The notes: a model not told the origin generated them from the sequence alone. A stretch of 35,644 nucleotides of DNA from an uncultured Treponema sp. (GCA_937901865.1 CALDID010000293.1:1-35644), one strand, 5' to 3'. Shown: positions 24,388 to 32,362, counted from the stretch's first letter. Program-made: numbers and translations.

Positions 24388-25282
24388 AGCCTTTGATTGA
24401 GCCGACAAGAATGCCCTTGTTGAAATACTTTTGGAAGAACGGATACATTACCAAAAGCGGCAAACTCGACACGATAATCGTCGCATACTTGAGCAGCTCG
24501 GCAAGCTGTGCGCGAGCGGCGGTGCTCTGCATATCGCTAATCATTCCCGATTCGGGCTGATTTTGAATAAGGATTGAGCGAAGCACCAACTGCAACGGCT
24601 GTTTTGCCGCGTCGTTCAAATAAATCATCGCGTCGAAATAGCTGTTCCACATACCCACGAACTGCCACAGCGACAGCACCATAATCAGCGGCGCACACAC
24701 AGGAAGCAAAATGCGGAAGTAATACGTTATCTCGTTCGCCCCGTCCACATACGCCGCCTCCTGCAATTCCTTCGGGATTCCGCGATAGAACGTGCGGGCA
24801 ATAATCATATTCCACACATTGAACGCGCCCGGCAAAATCAAAGCCCACATCGAATCGAGAAGACCTAAGTTGCTGATGAGCAAATACGTCGGGATTAAGC
24901 CGCCGCCGAAAAACATCGTGATAACGAAAATCACGTTGAAAAACCTGCGCCCCTTGAAGTCGCTGCGGCTCATCGGATACGCGCAAAGCATCGTAATCGC
25001 GACCGACACCACCGTTGACAGCACGGAATAAATCACCGCATTCTTAAAGCCCGTCCAGATTGCCGCGTTGGAAAGCACGCGTTGATACGCCGTGAGCGTC
25101 CATTTTGCAAAGTCGAACGTAATGCCTTTGTTCTGCAAGGTTACGGGGTCGATGAAGCTCGCCACCACGATGTACACCATCGGCACGACAATCGCCAGCA
25201 CGAAAAGAGCCAAGAGCAGATACCCAAAGTTCAAGATAATTCTATCGCGATAAGACAGCCTGATTAGTCCCTGTTGTTTCAT
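24386..25282 (-). CDS. Sugar ABC transporter permease (LplC/YtcP-like, MalG type)
   Basis: A 298-residue inner-membrane permease with six predicted helices. The EAA loop that docks on the ATPase is present as EAAYVDGANEITYYFRILLP. The N-terminus (RIILNFGYLLLALFVLAIVVP) and the PYSKSFQ-like end (FFQKYFNKGILVGSIKG) are typical of the LplC group, which partners long binding proteins. Its ATG is 12 bp after the stop of the other permease gene. No ATPase gene is nearby; a shared MsmX-like ATPase elsewhere is expected for this group. Confidence 0.93.
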   Translation of the reverse strand: MKQQGLIRLSYRDRIILNFGYLLLALFVLAIVVPMVYIVVASFIDPVTLQNKGITFDFAKWTLTAYQRVLSNAAIWTGFKNAVIYSVLSTVVSVAITMLCAYPMSRSDFKGRRFFNVIFVITMFFGGGLIPTYLLISNLGLLDSMWALILPGAFNVWNMIIARTFYRGIPKELQEAAYVDGANEITYYFRILLPVCAPLIMVLSLWQFVGMWNSYFDAMIYLNDAAKQPLQLVLRSILIQNQPESGMISDMQSTAARAQLAELLKYATIIVSSLPLLVMYPFFQKYFNKGILVGSIKG

Positions 25283-25294
25283 TTGTGCGCCTCC

Positions 25295-26191
25295 TTAGAG
25301 TCCCTGTCCGTCGTTCATTTTTGACACCGTTTTGTTCACGATGAGGAGCAAAATCACGTTGATAACCGTGTTGAAAAGTCCGACCGCCGTCGAGAAGCTG
25401 TAATCGCCGTCAAGCAGACCTTTTTTGTACACATACGTCGCGATGATTTCCGCGGCTGGCAGGTTCAAATCGGTCTGAAGCGCGTACGCCTTTTCAAAGC
25501 CGATGCTCATAATGTTGCCTGCCTGCAAGATGAACTGAATGACGACCATATCTTTAATCGCAGGCCATTCCACCACCGCGATTTCCTGCAAGATGTTCGC
25601 ACCGTCGAGGATAGCCGCCTCGCGTGTTTCCTGACTGACGTTTGCGAGAGCCGCCGTATACATAATCGAAGCCCAGCCTGCGCCCTGCCAAATGCCAGAA
25701 GCGATGTAAATCGTGCGGAATGCGCTCGGCATCGTCATAAAGTTGATTTGCGTGCCGAAAAGGTGATTGAGCGGACCTGTAACCGAAAGCACAATGCGCA
25801 CAATACCGCAGACAACGATGACAGAAACGAAGTTCGGCATATAAAGCAGCAGCTGGATATTGCGCTTGATGCCTGCGCTTCTGATGCGGTTGAGCAGCAG
25901 CGCGAGGATAATCGGCACAGGGAAGCCCCACAACAGCCCGTAAATGCTGAGCTTGAGGGTATTCAGCAAATAAGTGATGAAGTCGGGCGAAGACAAAAAG
26001 CGGGTAAAGTGCTTTAAGCCGACCCAACGGCTCGCCAATACGCCACGGATTGGGTTGTAATCTTGGAATGCGATGAGGATTCCGCCCATCGGAATGTAGC
26101 GAAAGATGATGGTGAGCAGCAATGCAGGAAGCAAAAAGATGACATAGAGCTGCCAATGCTGTTTTATATACGTTAGGGTTTTGAATTTCAC
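25295..26191 (-). CDS. Sugar ABC transporter permease (LplB/YteP-like, MalF type)
   Basis: Membrane permease of 298 residues with the EAA loop EAAILDGANILQEIAVVEWP. The opening after the start (YIKQHWQLYVIFLLPALLLT) and FRYIPMGGILIAFQDY are characteristic of the LplB group. I set the start at a GTG (26191) because AAGGAGG (26198-26204) lies 6 bp before it; an upstream in-frame ATG at 26224 has no ribosome site. It is the first structural gene of the fructan operon, driven by the promoter at 26255-26283. Confidence 0.93.
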   Translation of the reverse strand: MKFKTLTYIKQHWQLYVIFLLPALLLTIIFRYIPMGGILIAFQDYNPIRGVLASRWVGLKHFTRFLSSPDFITYLLNTLKLSIYGLLWGFPVPIILALLLNRIRSAGIKRNIQLLLYMPNFVSVIVVCGIVRIVLSVTGPLNHLFGTQINFMTMPSAFRTIYIASGIWQGAGWASIMYTAALANVSQETREAAILDGANILQEIAVVEWPAIKDMVVIQFILQAGNIMSIGFEKAYALQTDLNLPAAEIIATYVYKKGLLDGDYSFSTAVGLFNTVINVILLLIVNKTVSKMNDGQGL

Positions 26192-26254
26192 TTCGTTCCT
26201 CCTTAAATATGCAACACAGTGCATTTGTAAATTGTTAAGTGCTTGTATAATTAA

Positions 26255-26283
26255 AGTGTAAGAGCAAATGTTTCATTTGTCAA
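26255..26283 (-). promoter_or_regulatory. Promoter of the fructan transporter operon with embedded operator
   Basis: On the minus strand TTGACA (26278-26283), 17 bp, TACACT (26255-26260). A perfect inverted repeat CAAATG-TTT-CATTTG (26265-26279) fills the spacer, where a LacI-family repressor could block RNA polymerase. Further CAAATG/CATTTG half-sites occur at 26222, 26369, 26404 and, before the regulator gene, 27628. Confidence 0.7.
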
Positions 26284-26364
26284 GAAAAATTTGTGCAAAT
26301 TGTGCAAAAATATATGCAAAGCACTATTCGATTTCAAATATACGCTCATTTATGTGGATTATGC

Positions 26365-26393
26365 TTGACAAATGGAAAAGATAGTTGCACAAT
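26365..26393 (+). promoter_or_regulatory. Plus-strand promoter in the regulator-transporter gap
   Basis: TTGACA (26365-26370), 17 bp, CACAAT (26388-26393). Its first ten bases, TTGACAAATG, are the same as in the opposing transporter promoter, so it may answer to the same regulator. No coding sequence follows before the terminator at 26451-26484. Confidence 0.5.
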
Positions 26394-26399
26394 ATAAAA

Positions 26400-26484
26400 T
26401 GTGCAAATGAATAGCACAGCTATAACACCTAAAAATAAATCTCTCCTTCTAGGGACTATCTTGCTTGTGATAGTCCCTTTTTTT
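26400..26484 (+). ncRNA. Candidate small RNA of about 80-85 nt
   Basis: A promoter (26365-26393) and a strong intrinsic terminator (26451-26484) on the plus strand bracket a short region that has no open frame with a ribosome site. The RNA would contain the pyrimidine-rich stretch CTCTCCTTCT (26441-26450), able to pair with Shine-Dalgarno sequences such as AAGGAG, directly before the terminator stem. This layout is like that of many trans-acting small RNAs. Transcription has not been shown; the 5' end is an estimate. Confidence 0.45.
26451..26484 (+). terminator. Strong intrinsic terminator, plus strand
   Basis: AGGGACTATC (26451-26460), 8-nt loop, GATAGTCCCT (26469-26478), then a run of T to 26484. 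On the minus strand the hairpin is followed by AGAAGGAGAG and not by T, so it does not serve the regulator gene well. Confidence 0.85.
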
Positions 26485-26503
26485 CGCCTTTGGTTATAGT
26501 GTG

Positions 26504-27586
26504 CTATTGAATAGGCTGGGTGGAAGCGCGGCAAACTAAGGTAGTTTGAACAGAGACAGTGCGCAAAGCTCGTTTTGGCTCTTCGATTCTCGACAGCATA
26601 AGATTCATTGCACAAAATCCCATATCGTGCGCATTGATGCGGATAGAAGTGAGCGGCGGAGAAACGATAAGAGCTTGTGGAGAATCATCAAAGCCGCAAA
26701 TGAGCGTGTCTTCGGGAACTCTTACCCCTCTTTCTCGAAGCACTAACAGCAAATCCGTCGCTATGAAATCATTTGCACATATTATTACTTCAGGCAGTGT
26801 ATCCCATTTTTCAATATTTTCATTGAGATAATCCCTGTATATAGCTTGTATGCCGTTCTCGCCAACCGCTTTGTTTCCGATTAAAGCTCTGTCTGCTTTA
26901 TATTCAAGACCATACATCACCAATGCGCCACGGAATGCGTCATACCGCTCAAAGAACGAACGGCAATGCTTCGCCTCTCCCACAAAAGCAAAGTCTTTTT
27001 TGCCTCTGTTCACCATATCGCCGATAAACTCGTAAATGCAATTTCTATTTTCCATTAAAAGCACATCTGCCCGAATCGCCTTTGGTGAAAATGTAACAGG
27101 GGTATCGATAAATACAAGCGGAATATTTAAATCGCACAAAAGCGAACAATACTCTATGTCAAACATTTCAACACAGAAAATCCCGACAATGCGATTTTTG
27201 TCGAATGAAGTAGGCAGCTTCTTTTCTTTTAGCTCCCTTGGTGTTACTCGGTAAATCGTAAATCCACAGCCGAGCTTTGACGCTTCTTCTTGCATAACAT
27301 CAAGCATTCTCGCCGAAAAATGCAAGCTGTCCAATATTCCCGCTGTTAAAAGGGCAAACTCTCCAGAAATGCTTTTTTCACTTTTCGCTTTCTTTACATC
27401 AAACGAAATATTGCTCTCGTCTGTTGCATACGAAAAGAGCTTATAGCCCATCTCTTGAGCTTTCTTAAAAATAGCCTCCCTTGTACTAGGTGCAAGAGAG
27501 CCAGTGTTGTTAATTGCTTTTGAAACAGTGTTTCTTGAAAGACCGAGTGAATCGGCAATATCTTGAATCGTAACTCTTGTAGCCAT
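26504..27586 (-). CDS. LacI-family transcriptional regulator
   Basis: Sugar-responsive DNA-binding regulator, 360 residues. The N-terminal helix-turn-helix and hinge are clear: RVTIQDIADSLGLSRNTVSK followed by AINNTGSLAPSTR. A periplasmic-binding-protein-like effector domain follows (for example ICANDFIATDLLLVL and FDDSPQALIVSPPLTSIRIN). It probably controls the transporter and GH32 genes that follow on the same strand, through sites such as 26265-26279. The start at 27586 gives the normal LacI N-terminus. There is no Shine-Dalgarno sequence, and a consensus promoter ends 6 bp before the ATG, so the message appears leaderless. Its base composition is more A+T rich than the structural genes it would control. 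Confidence 0.93.
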   Translation of the reverse strand: MATRVTIQDIADSLGLSRNTVSKAINNTGSLAPSTREAIFKKAQEMGYKLFSYATDESNISFDVKKAKSEKSISGEFALLTAGILDSLHFSARMLDVMQEEASKLGCGFTIYRVTPRELKEKKLPTSFDKNRIVGIFCVEMFDIEYCSLLCDLNIPLVFIDTPVTFSPKAIRADVLLMENRNCIYEFIGDMVNRGKKDFAFVGEAKHCRSFFERYDAFRGALVMYGLEYKADRALIGNKAVGENGIQAIYRDYLNENIEKWDTLPEVIICANDFIATDLLLVLRERGVRVPEDTLICGFDDSPQALIVSPPLTSIRINAHDMGFCAMNLMLSRIEEPKRALRTVSVQTTLVCRASTQPIQ

Positions 27587-27592
27587 ACTACA

Positions 27593-27622
27593 ACTATACT
27601 TGATATTGCCGAAAGGTGTCAA
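27593..27622 (-). promoter_or_regulatory. Promoter of the LacI-type gene (leaderless arrangement)
   Basis: On the minus strand TTGACA (27617-27622), 18 bp, TATAGT (27593-27598), 6 bp, ATG. The expected first transcribed base is the A of the start codon. A CATTTG half-site at 27628-27633 next to the -35 box would allow autoregulation. Confidence 0.72.
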
Positions 27623-27660
27623 AGGGGCATTTGCAACATTTTGTAAACTTTTGCACTGTT

Positions 27661-29130
27661 TTAGGCTTTTTTTGTGCCGTCAAGCACAGCCCTTAAAGCA
27701 CCTAGCTTCTCGTTTGTTTCTTCCCATTCGCGCTCTGCGTTTGAGTCGTACACAATGCCGCCGCCTGCCTGCAAACTCCATATTTTATCTTGCTTCAGCG
27801 CACAGCGAATTGCAATGCAGAAATCTAAATCGCCATTAGCCTGCAAATAGCCGACAGCCCCCGCATAGAATTTTCGCTTTGTCTTTTCAAGCCCAGAAAG
27901 AATCTGTATTGCACTGATTTTAGGCGCACCAGACACTGTTCCCGCAGGAAATGCTGAGCGCAACACTTGTATCTGCTTTATGCCTTTTTTCACTCTGCCT
28001 TGCACATCGCTCACCAAGTGCATAACATGGCTAAACATTTCGCAATCCATATAGCGCACAACTTTTACGCTACCAGCCTCGCACACTCTGCCCAAATCAT
28101 TTCGAGCAAGGTCAACAAGCATCAAATGCTCAGATTTTTCCTTGTCATTCGCTAAAAGCTCATTCTTCAGCTCTTCATCTTCCTCTGCATTTTTTCCGCG
28201 TCGACGGGTGCCAGCGATAGGCTTTATCGACGCTACCCCATCTCTCACTCTTACCAGACTTTCAGGCGAAGAGCCAATAAGCTGATGACTTCCAAAATCA
28301 AGATAGAATAAGTATGGAGAAGGATTTACAGAACGAAGCCTGCGGTATATCTCAAGCGCAGAAGTCTCGCACTCAATTTGCAGTCTGCGGCTTGGCACAG
28401 CCTGCACAATGTTGCCTGCAATGATATGCTTTTTTAACGCATTTACCTTTTCAATATATTCCCTCTTTGACTGCTCCTCGTCTGTAATCACACGGCACGG
28501 GTCTGGTTCGTCGGGAGGCGTAAGATAGCTAAAATCAAGGTCATCAAGTCTTTTCTTGAGCTTATCAACAGCCTTTTGCAAATCGATTTGATGTTCAGTG
28601 TAGTTAAGCGCAAAGATATGTATTCTCTCTGTGAAGTGGTCAAAAATCAAGTACAAATGCCCTGCAATAAACTCGCTTTCAGGAATATGCAATTCATCTG
28701 TTTGAGGAGCTAAAGCGATTGTGTCGCAGCGTGCGCAAAACTCATAGCTCAAATATCCCACTCCACTCGCAGGAATCGGGATATTGTATTTTGATAAATC
28801 ATTTTCCTCAGCAACATATTCAAGAGCGTCCAAAATGTCGAGCTTTCGCTTCATCTTGCTCCACGGAAGCTCGTCAATGACTTTTCCCGAACTCGTTAGC
28901 GTCTGCTCTGTAAACGGCACACGGCGACCATCAATTAAAAAAAACGTTCCCTCATCGTCTTGCACGATGTGAAACGCCTCTTCTGCCATAAGAATTGAAT
29001 ATCTCTCTTTGCCTGCGTTAAATCTTGCACTCTCTAAAATCGCCTTTGCACCAATTTTGCGCGCCAAAGAATACGGCGTATAGCGGTCGCTCGGAATAGA
29101 AATGTATATGCAGTCAGTCCTTTTCACCAT
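27661..29130 (-). CDS. trpE: Anthranilate synthase component I
   Basis: Converts chorismate to anthranilate, the first step of tryptophan synthesis. The 489-residue protein has the chorismate-binding core: PIAGTRRRGKN, HLMLVDLARNDLGRV, FPAGTVSGAPK and the C-terminal GGGIVYDS. The N-terminal ILESARFNAGKERYSI contains the LES block that binds feedback tryptophan in TrpE, which favours TrpE over PabB; SPYLFYLDFG also fits. The start at 29130 has GGGAGG 6 bp upstream; an earlier in-frame ATG at 29163 lacks one. No trpG or other trp gene lies next to it, so the glutamine amidotransferase must be encoded elsewhere. It is divergent from purB. Confidence 0.9.
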   Translation of the reverse strand: MVKRTDCIYISIPSDRYTPYSLARKIGAKAILESARFNAGKERYSILMAEEAFHIVQDDEGTFFLIDGRRVPFTEQTLTSSGKVIDELPWSKMKRKLDILDALEYVAEENDLSKYNIPIPASGVGYLSYEFCARCDTIALAPQTDELHIPESEFIAGHLYLIFDHFTERIHIFALNYTEHQIDLQKAVDKLKKRLDDLDFSYLTPPDEPDPCRVITDEEQSKREYIEKVNALKKHIIAGNIVQAVPSRRLQIECETSALEIYRRLRSVNPSPYLFYLDFGSHQLIGSSPESLVRVRDGVASIKPIAGTRRRGKNAEEDEELKNELLANDKEKSEHLMLVDLARNDLGRVCEAGSVKVVRYMDCEMFSHVMHLVSDVQGRVKKGIKQIQVLRSAFPAGTVSGAPKISAIQILSGLEKTKRKFYAGAVGYLQANGDLDFCIAIRCALKQDKIWSLQAGGGIVYDSNAEREWEETNEKLGALRAVLDGTKKA

Positions 29131-29179
29131 TTTTCGCCTCCCATGAGTACCTTTTAAGTACATTCATACTAGATTCGTG

Positions 29180-29197
29180 GTTATAAAGAAGTATAAC
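29180..29197. promoter_or_regulatory. Operator-like dyad over the trpE -10 box
   Basis: GTTATA-AAGAAG-TATAAC, a 6-bp inverted repeat that covers the trpE -10 hexamer (29190-29195). It resembles the longer dyad at 29240-29262, one base shorter in the spacer. Confidence 0.5.
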
Positions 29198-29218
29198 AGC
29201 ATATATTGTTACTGTCAA
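29190..29218 (-). promoter_or_regulatory. trpE promoter
   Basis: On the minus strand a perfect TTGACA (29213-29218), 17 bp, TATACT (29190-29195). The leader to the ATG is about 50-55 nt and contains a short imperfect hairpin just before the ribosome site. Confidence 0.8.
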
Positions 29219-29239
29219 TAGTAATATTGCATACTGCCG

Positions 29240-29262
29240 CAGTTATAAAACCGTTATAACTG
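29240..29262. promoter_or_regulatory. Perfect 9-bp inverted repeat between trpE and purB
   Basis: CAGTTATAA-AACCG-TTATAACTG, 23 bp in total. It lies upstream of the -35 boxes of both divergent promoters, so it is well placed for a shared regulator. No known operator (for example of TrpR or PurR) was recognised in it. Confidence 0.6.
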
Positions 29263-29305
29263 TATTGAACACGCTGAATACATTGCAAATCTTTTATAAA
29301 AAATA

Positions 29306-29334
29306 TTGCATTTTTATGCAGTTTAGTAGATAAT
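29306..29334 (+). promoter_or_regulatory. purB promoter (leaderless arrangement)
   Basis: TTGCAT (29306-29311), 17 bp, GATAAT (29329-29334), then 7 bp to an ATG at 29342. The earlier ATG at 29333 lies inside the -10 box and so is unlikely to be transcribed. Confidence 0.55.
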
Positions 29335-29341
29335 GCCACCT

Positions 29342-30769
29342 ATGGAAACACGCAATATTTTTGAGAATATTTCTTCTCTTGACCACCGCTATTCTCTTTC
29401 GGAAAAAGCGGTTTTTGACGGACTTTCTAAGTATATTTCTGAAGCAGCCTCCGTTCGCTCATTAGCGAAATGCGAGGCTGCACTCGTAAAGGCGCATTTA
29501 TCTGTTCGCGGAGAGCTGACAGACGAAAAAGCAAAAAGCCTTGACGATGTGGCGGAGAATATCGACCCAAACGAAGTGTATCAAGAAGAGGAAAAAACTC
29601 AGCACAATATTCGTGCGCTTGTAAATGTGATGAAAACAAAAGTTGCAAGCGACATCGCGCCTCTTGTGCATCTTGGTGCAACAAGCGTTGATATTCTTGA
29701 TACGGCTTTGAGCGTACGCATGAGAGACGCTGTGCAAAACGTCGTTCTTCCAGAGCTCAAAAGCCTCGAAAAACACCTTTGCGATATTGCAGAGCGAGAG
29801 TGTGCAACGCCGCAAGTTGGACGCACTCACGGTCAGCACGCTGTTCCGATTACATTCGGCTGGTCTATTGCAGAGTTCGTTTCTCGCTTGGGCAAATCTA
29901 TTTTGAAGATAGAAGAGCTTTCTCATCAGCTCAAAGGCAAGCTCGCAGGTCCTGTCGGCTCTTATAACGGTCCTTCGATGATTGTAAAAGACCCCGAAGA
30001 CCTTGAAAGAAAATATCTTTCATTCCTAGGCTTAGACCCGTCTGAATACTCTAATCAGCTTGTAGAGCCAGAATATCTGTTGCGATTGCTCTTAGAGCTC
30101 AATGTGGCGTTCGGCATTATCGCAAACCTCGCAGACGACCTCCGCAACTTGCAAAGAAGCGAAATCGGCGAAGTGTTTGAATATTTCTCTTCAACACAAG
30201 TCGGCTCTTCCACTATGCCGCAGAAGCGCAATCCGTGGAACAGCGAGCATGTAAAATCACTGTGGAAAGCCTTTGCTCCGCGCGTTATGACGTTCTATAT
30301 GGACCAGATTTCAGAGCACCAGAGAGACCTCACAAACAGCGCAAGCCAAAGATTTATCGCCGATTATGTAACAGGCTTTACGATGGCGGTTTCTCGTATG
30401 AACAAAGTTGTTTCAGGATTGCAAGCCGACAGAGAGAATATGGCGAAGAACCTTGCTGGAGCAGGCGGCAAAGTAAAAGGCGGCGTTTTGGCAGAACCTG
30501 CATATATTCTTTTGGGCGAGGCAGGAGTTTCTGACGGACACGAAGTCATCAGAAAGATTACGCTCGAAGCCGAAAAGAGCGGAAAGACATTCTTTGAAGT
30601 CTTGAAAACGCATACCGACGCATTCCAAAAAATCACCGCGCAGCTTGAAAAACTCGGCGTGGCAAACCCCGAAAACTTCTTTGAAAAGCCAGAGAATTAC
30701 TGCGGTCTTGCAGCAGTGAAATCAAAGCGATTGGCACAAAAATACAAACAGTGCTTGCATTTGAACTAA
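29342..30769 (+). CDS. purB: Adenylosuccinate lyase
   Basis: Cleaves SAICAR and adenylosuccinate, releasing fumarate, in purine and AMP synthesis. The fumarase/aspartase superfamily signature is present as GSSTMPQKRNPWNSE, with the flexible catalytic-serine loop, and the second histidine region is GRTHGQHAVPITFG. The family's first conserved block appears as HLGATSVDILDTA. The length of 475 residues is normal for the longer PurB type. I favour the ATG at 29342 (protein METRNIFENIS) over 29333 because of the promoter position; neither has a ribosome site. A terminator follows directly. It is divergent from trpE, and both are biosynthetic genes that consume or relate to PRPP-derived intermediates. 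Confidence 0.94.
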   Translation: METRNIFENISSLDHRYSLSEKAVFDGLSKYISEAASVRSLAKCEAALVKAHLSVRGELTDEKAKSLDDVAENIDPNEVYQEEEKTQHNIRALVNVMKTKVASDIAPLVHLGATSVDILDTALSVRMRDAVQNVVLPELKSLEKHLCDIAERECATPQVGRTHGQHAVPITFGWSIAEFVSRLGKSILKIEELSHQLKGKLAGPVGSYNGPSMIVKDPEDLERKYLSFLGLDPSEYSNQLVEPEYLLRLLLELNVAFGIIANLADDLRNLQRSEIGEVFEYFSSTQVGSSTMPQKRNPWNSEHVKSLWKAFAPRVMTFYMDQISEHQRDLTNSASQRFIADYVTGFTMAVSRMNKVVSGLQADRENMAKNLAGAGGKVKGGVLAEPAYILLGEAGVSDGHEVIRKITLEAEKSGKTFFEVLKTHTDAFQKITAQLEKLGVANPENFFEKPENYCGLAAVKSKRLAQKYKQCLHLN

Positions 30770-30789
30770 TCTTTTTCCGTTGCGCAAAC

Positions 30790-30841
30790 AAAAGGGAAGC
30801 CCGTCCTTTTTCGGATAGACTTCCCTTTTTTATTCTTTATA
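30790..30841. terminator. Terminator between purB and the GH43 gene (bidirectional)
   Basis: AAAAGGGAAG (30790-30799) pairs perfectly with CTTCCCTTTT (30830-30839), with a 30-nt loop that can fold further. T-runs lie on both sides, so it can end purB on the plus strand and GH43 on the minus strand. Confidence 0.8.
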
Positions 30842-30880
30842 AAACACACTAACCTATGAACTTACAAGCAGGCTCAAGCC

Positions 30881-32362
30881 CTACTGTGCCTGAAATCTCC
30901 AAGAAGAAAGAGCAAAGTTGCCAGAGAAAACAAAATACACATCGTGCACGCCAGAAACGCCTTCTATTGCTTTTTCTTGCTTCGCCTTCTTGCCAATCTT
31001 TATATCTGCAATGGCTTTTGCGCCCTCGTCCATGCGGTCGAGATAGACTTTGAGATTTCCGCCCTTTGCCTTCTTCGCGACGACGCTGTTAATCTCAATC
31101 TTGCCCGCGCCGCTTCCAAAGTCCACGCCTTTTATCAACACATATCCGCCGTCAGCAACAGGGCTCAGCAATCTCTCCGCCGTAACCGCCACATTTTTCA
31201 TCGACTGATAGGTAGCGGCGGCAATCTCTTCATACGGATTGAATGAGCCGACTTGCTCAATAGCGTCTACGCACTTCTTTTGCACAGGGAAGCTGCCGTC
31301 TTCGTTTATATCAAAATCGCTGATATAAATCCCGCGATAGCCGCCCTTTTCAAGTCCGAGCATCTTTTCCATCGTCTGCGCGTGATAAGCGATGTAATAT
31401 TTGTCCTTGAAATTAAAAATCCAATGGTGATTATTGCCAGAAGCCCCGAAATACGCGCCAGGATTTTTGAGCGTCCAGCCTCGATAGGTAAACGGACCTA
31501 ACGGATTATCAGAAGTCATATACGCAATTACCGCGACAGGAGGTATGTCAGAATCCTTTGTAACGGTGCGAGAAACCCAGTTTGTGCAATAGGTGTAATA
31601 ATACGTTCCGTTGATTTTGTTTATGCCAGAATCTTCAAACAAATACGGCGCGTCAATTTCTTGAGGTTCGCCGTCAATGCTTATCATATCCGTGCCGAGC
31701 TTTGCACAGCGAGCAGTTTTCGGGTGTTCCGCTTTGTCTGCATCGTGTCCGCCGCCGAAATAAATATAGCCCGCTCCGTCATCGTCAATCATCACCGCAG
31801 GGTCAAACAGCCAGTTCACATTCGCACAATTCGGCGTTTGGCGGGAAATCAGCGGCTTTTTTATCGGGTCGCTAAAAGGACCTGTCGGAGACGGTGCGCT
31901 TAAAACACCGATTCCGTTTCCACTGTCTGCAAAATACAAAAAGAACATATCTTTTCCGCCGATATTTTTGCACGCAATGGCAGGAGCCCACGAGTTAGAA
32001 GCCCACTTCGCATCTCCCTCGCCGCCGTTCTTTCCCGCCACTTTCACTTCGCCCAAATCCGTCCAGTTCACCAAGTCTTTTGAAGAAAATACGTTGAGCG
32101 TATTGATTTTGTTGTATCTATTCTCTTCCTTGCCTTGAGTAAAAGCAAGTTGCTGCATATCGTTTGTGGCATACACATACACTGTGTCTTTGTACACCAA
32201 TACAGCAGGGTCTGCGGCAAATTTGTGCGTGATAATCGGGTTTGTTTCAACATCGAGCTTTTCAATTTTCTCTGCAATCTGTTTTTCAAGCTCGCTCACA
32301 TTTGCAAAACTCATCGCAGTAAATCCTCCAATTAACAACAATATCAAATGTTTCTTTTTCAT
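30881..32362 (-). CDS. Secreted GH43 enzyme with C-terminal CBM6-like domain (arabinoxylan-active)
   Basis: Probably removes arabinose or xylose from arabinoxylan. A signal peptide (residues 1-20, ending SFA) has no lipobox Cys, so the enzyme is exported and soluble. The five-bladed propeller catalytic triad is visible: base Asp51 (KFAADPAVLVYKD), pKa-modulating Asp187 (NWLFDPAVMIDDDG) and acid Glu243 (PYLFEDSGINK). This pattern resembles arabinoxylan arabinofuranohydrolases and xylosidases. From about residue 375 a beta-sandwich of CBM6 type follows, ending GVHDVYFVFSG. The start at 32362 has GGAG 11 bp upstream. It lies 85 bp after the GH10 gene on the same strand. The exact substrate cannot be decided from sequence. 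Confidence 0.88.
   Translation of the reverse strand: MKKKHLILLLIGGFTAMSFANVSELEKQIAEKIEKLDVETNPIITHKFAADPAVLVYKDTVYVYATNDMQQLAFTQGKEENRYNKINTLNVFSSKDLVNWTDLGEVKVAGKNGGEGDAKWASNSWAPAIACKNIGGKDMFFLYFADSGNGIGVLSAPSPTGPFSDPIKKPLISRQTPNCANVNWLFDPAVMIDDDGAGYIYFGGGHDADKAEHPKTARCAKLGTDMISIDGEPQEIDAPYLFEDSGINKINGTYYYTYCTNWVSRTVTKDSDIPPVAVIAYMTSDNPLGPFTYRGWTLKNPGAYFGASGNNHHWIFNFKDKYYIAYHAQTMEKMLGLEKGGYRGIYISDFDINEDGSFPVQKKCVDAIEQVGSFNPYEEIAAATYQSMKNVAVTAERLLSPVADGGYVLIKGVDFGSGAGKIEINSVVAKKAKGGNLKVYLDRMDEGAKAIADIKIGKKAKQEKAIEGVSGVHDVYFVFSGNFALSSWRFQAQ

Noticed and set aside
26451..26484. The strong hairpin as terminator of the LacI-type gene
   Set aside because: On that strand the hairpin is followed by AGAAGGAGAG instead of a T-run; the T-run exists only on the plus side.
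27661..29130. The chorismate-binding enzyme as PabB or an isochorismate synthase
   Set aside because: The N-terminal LES block and overall length fit TrpE better; PabB remains a minor possibility because no trp genes adjoin it.
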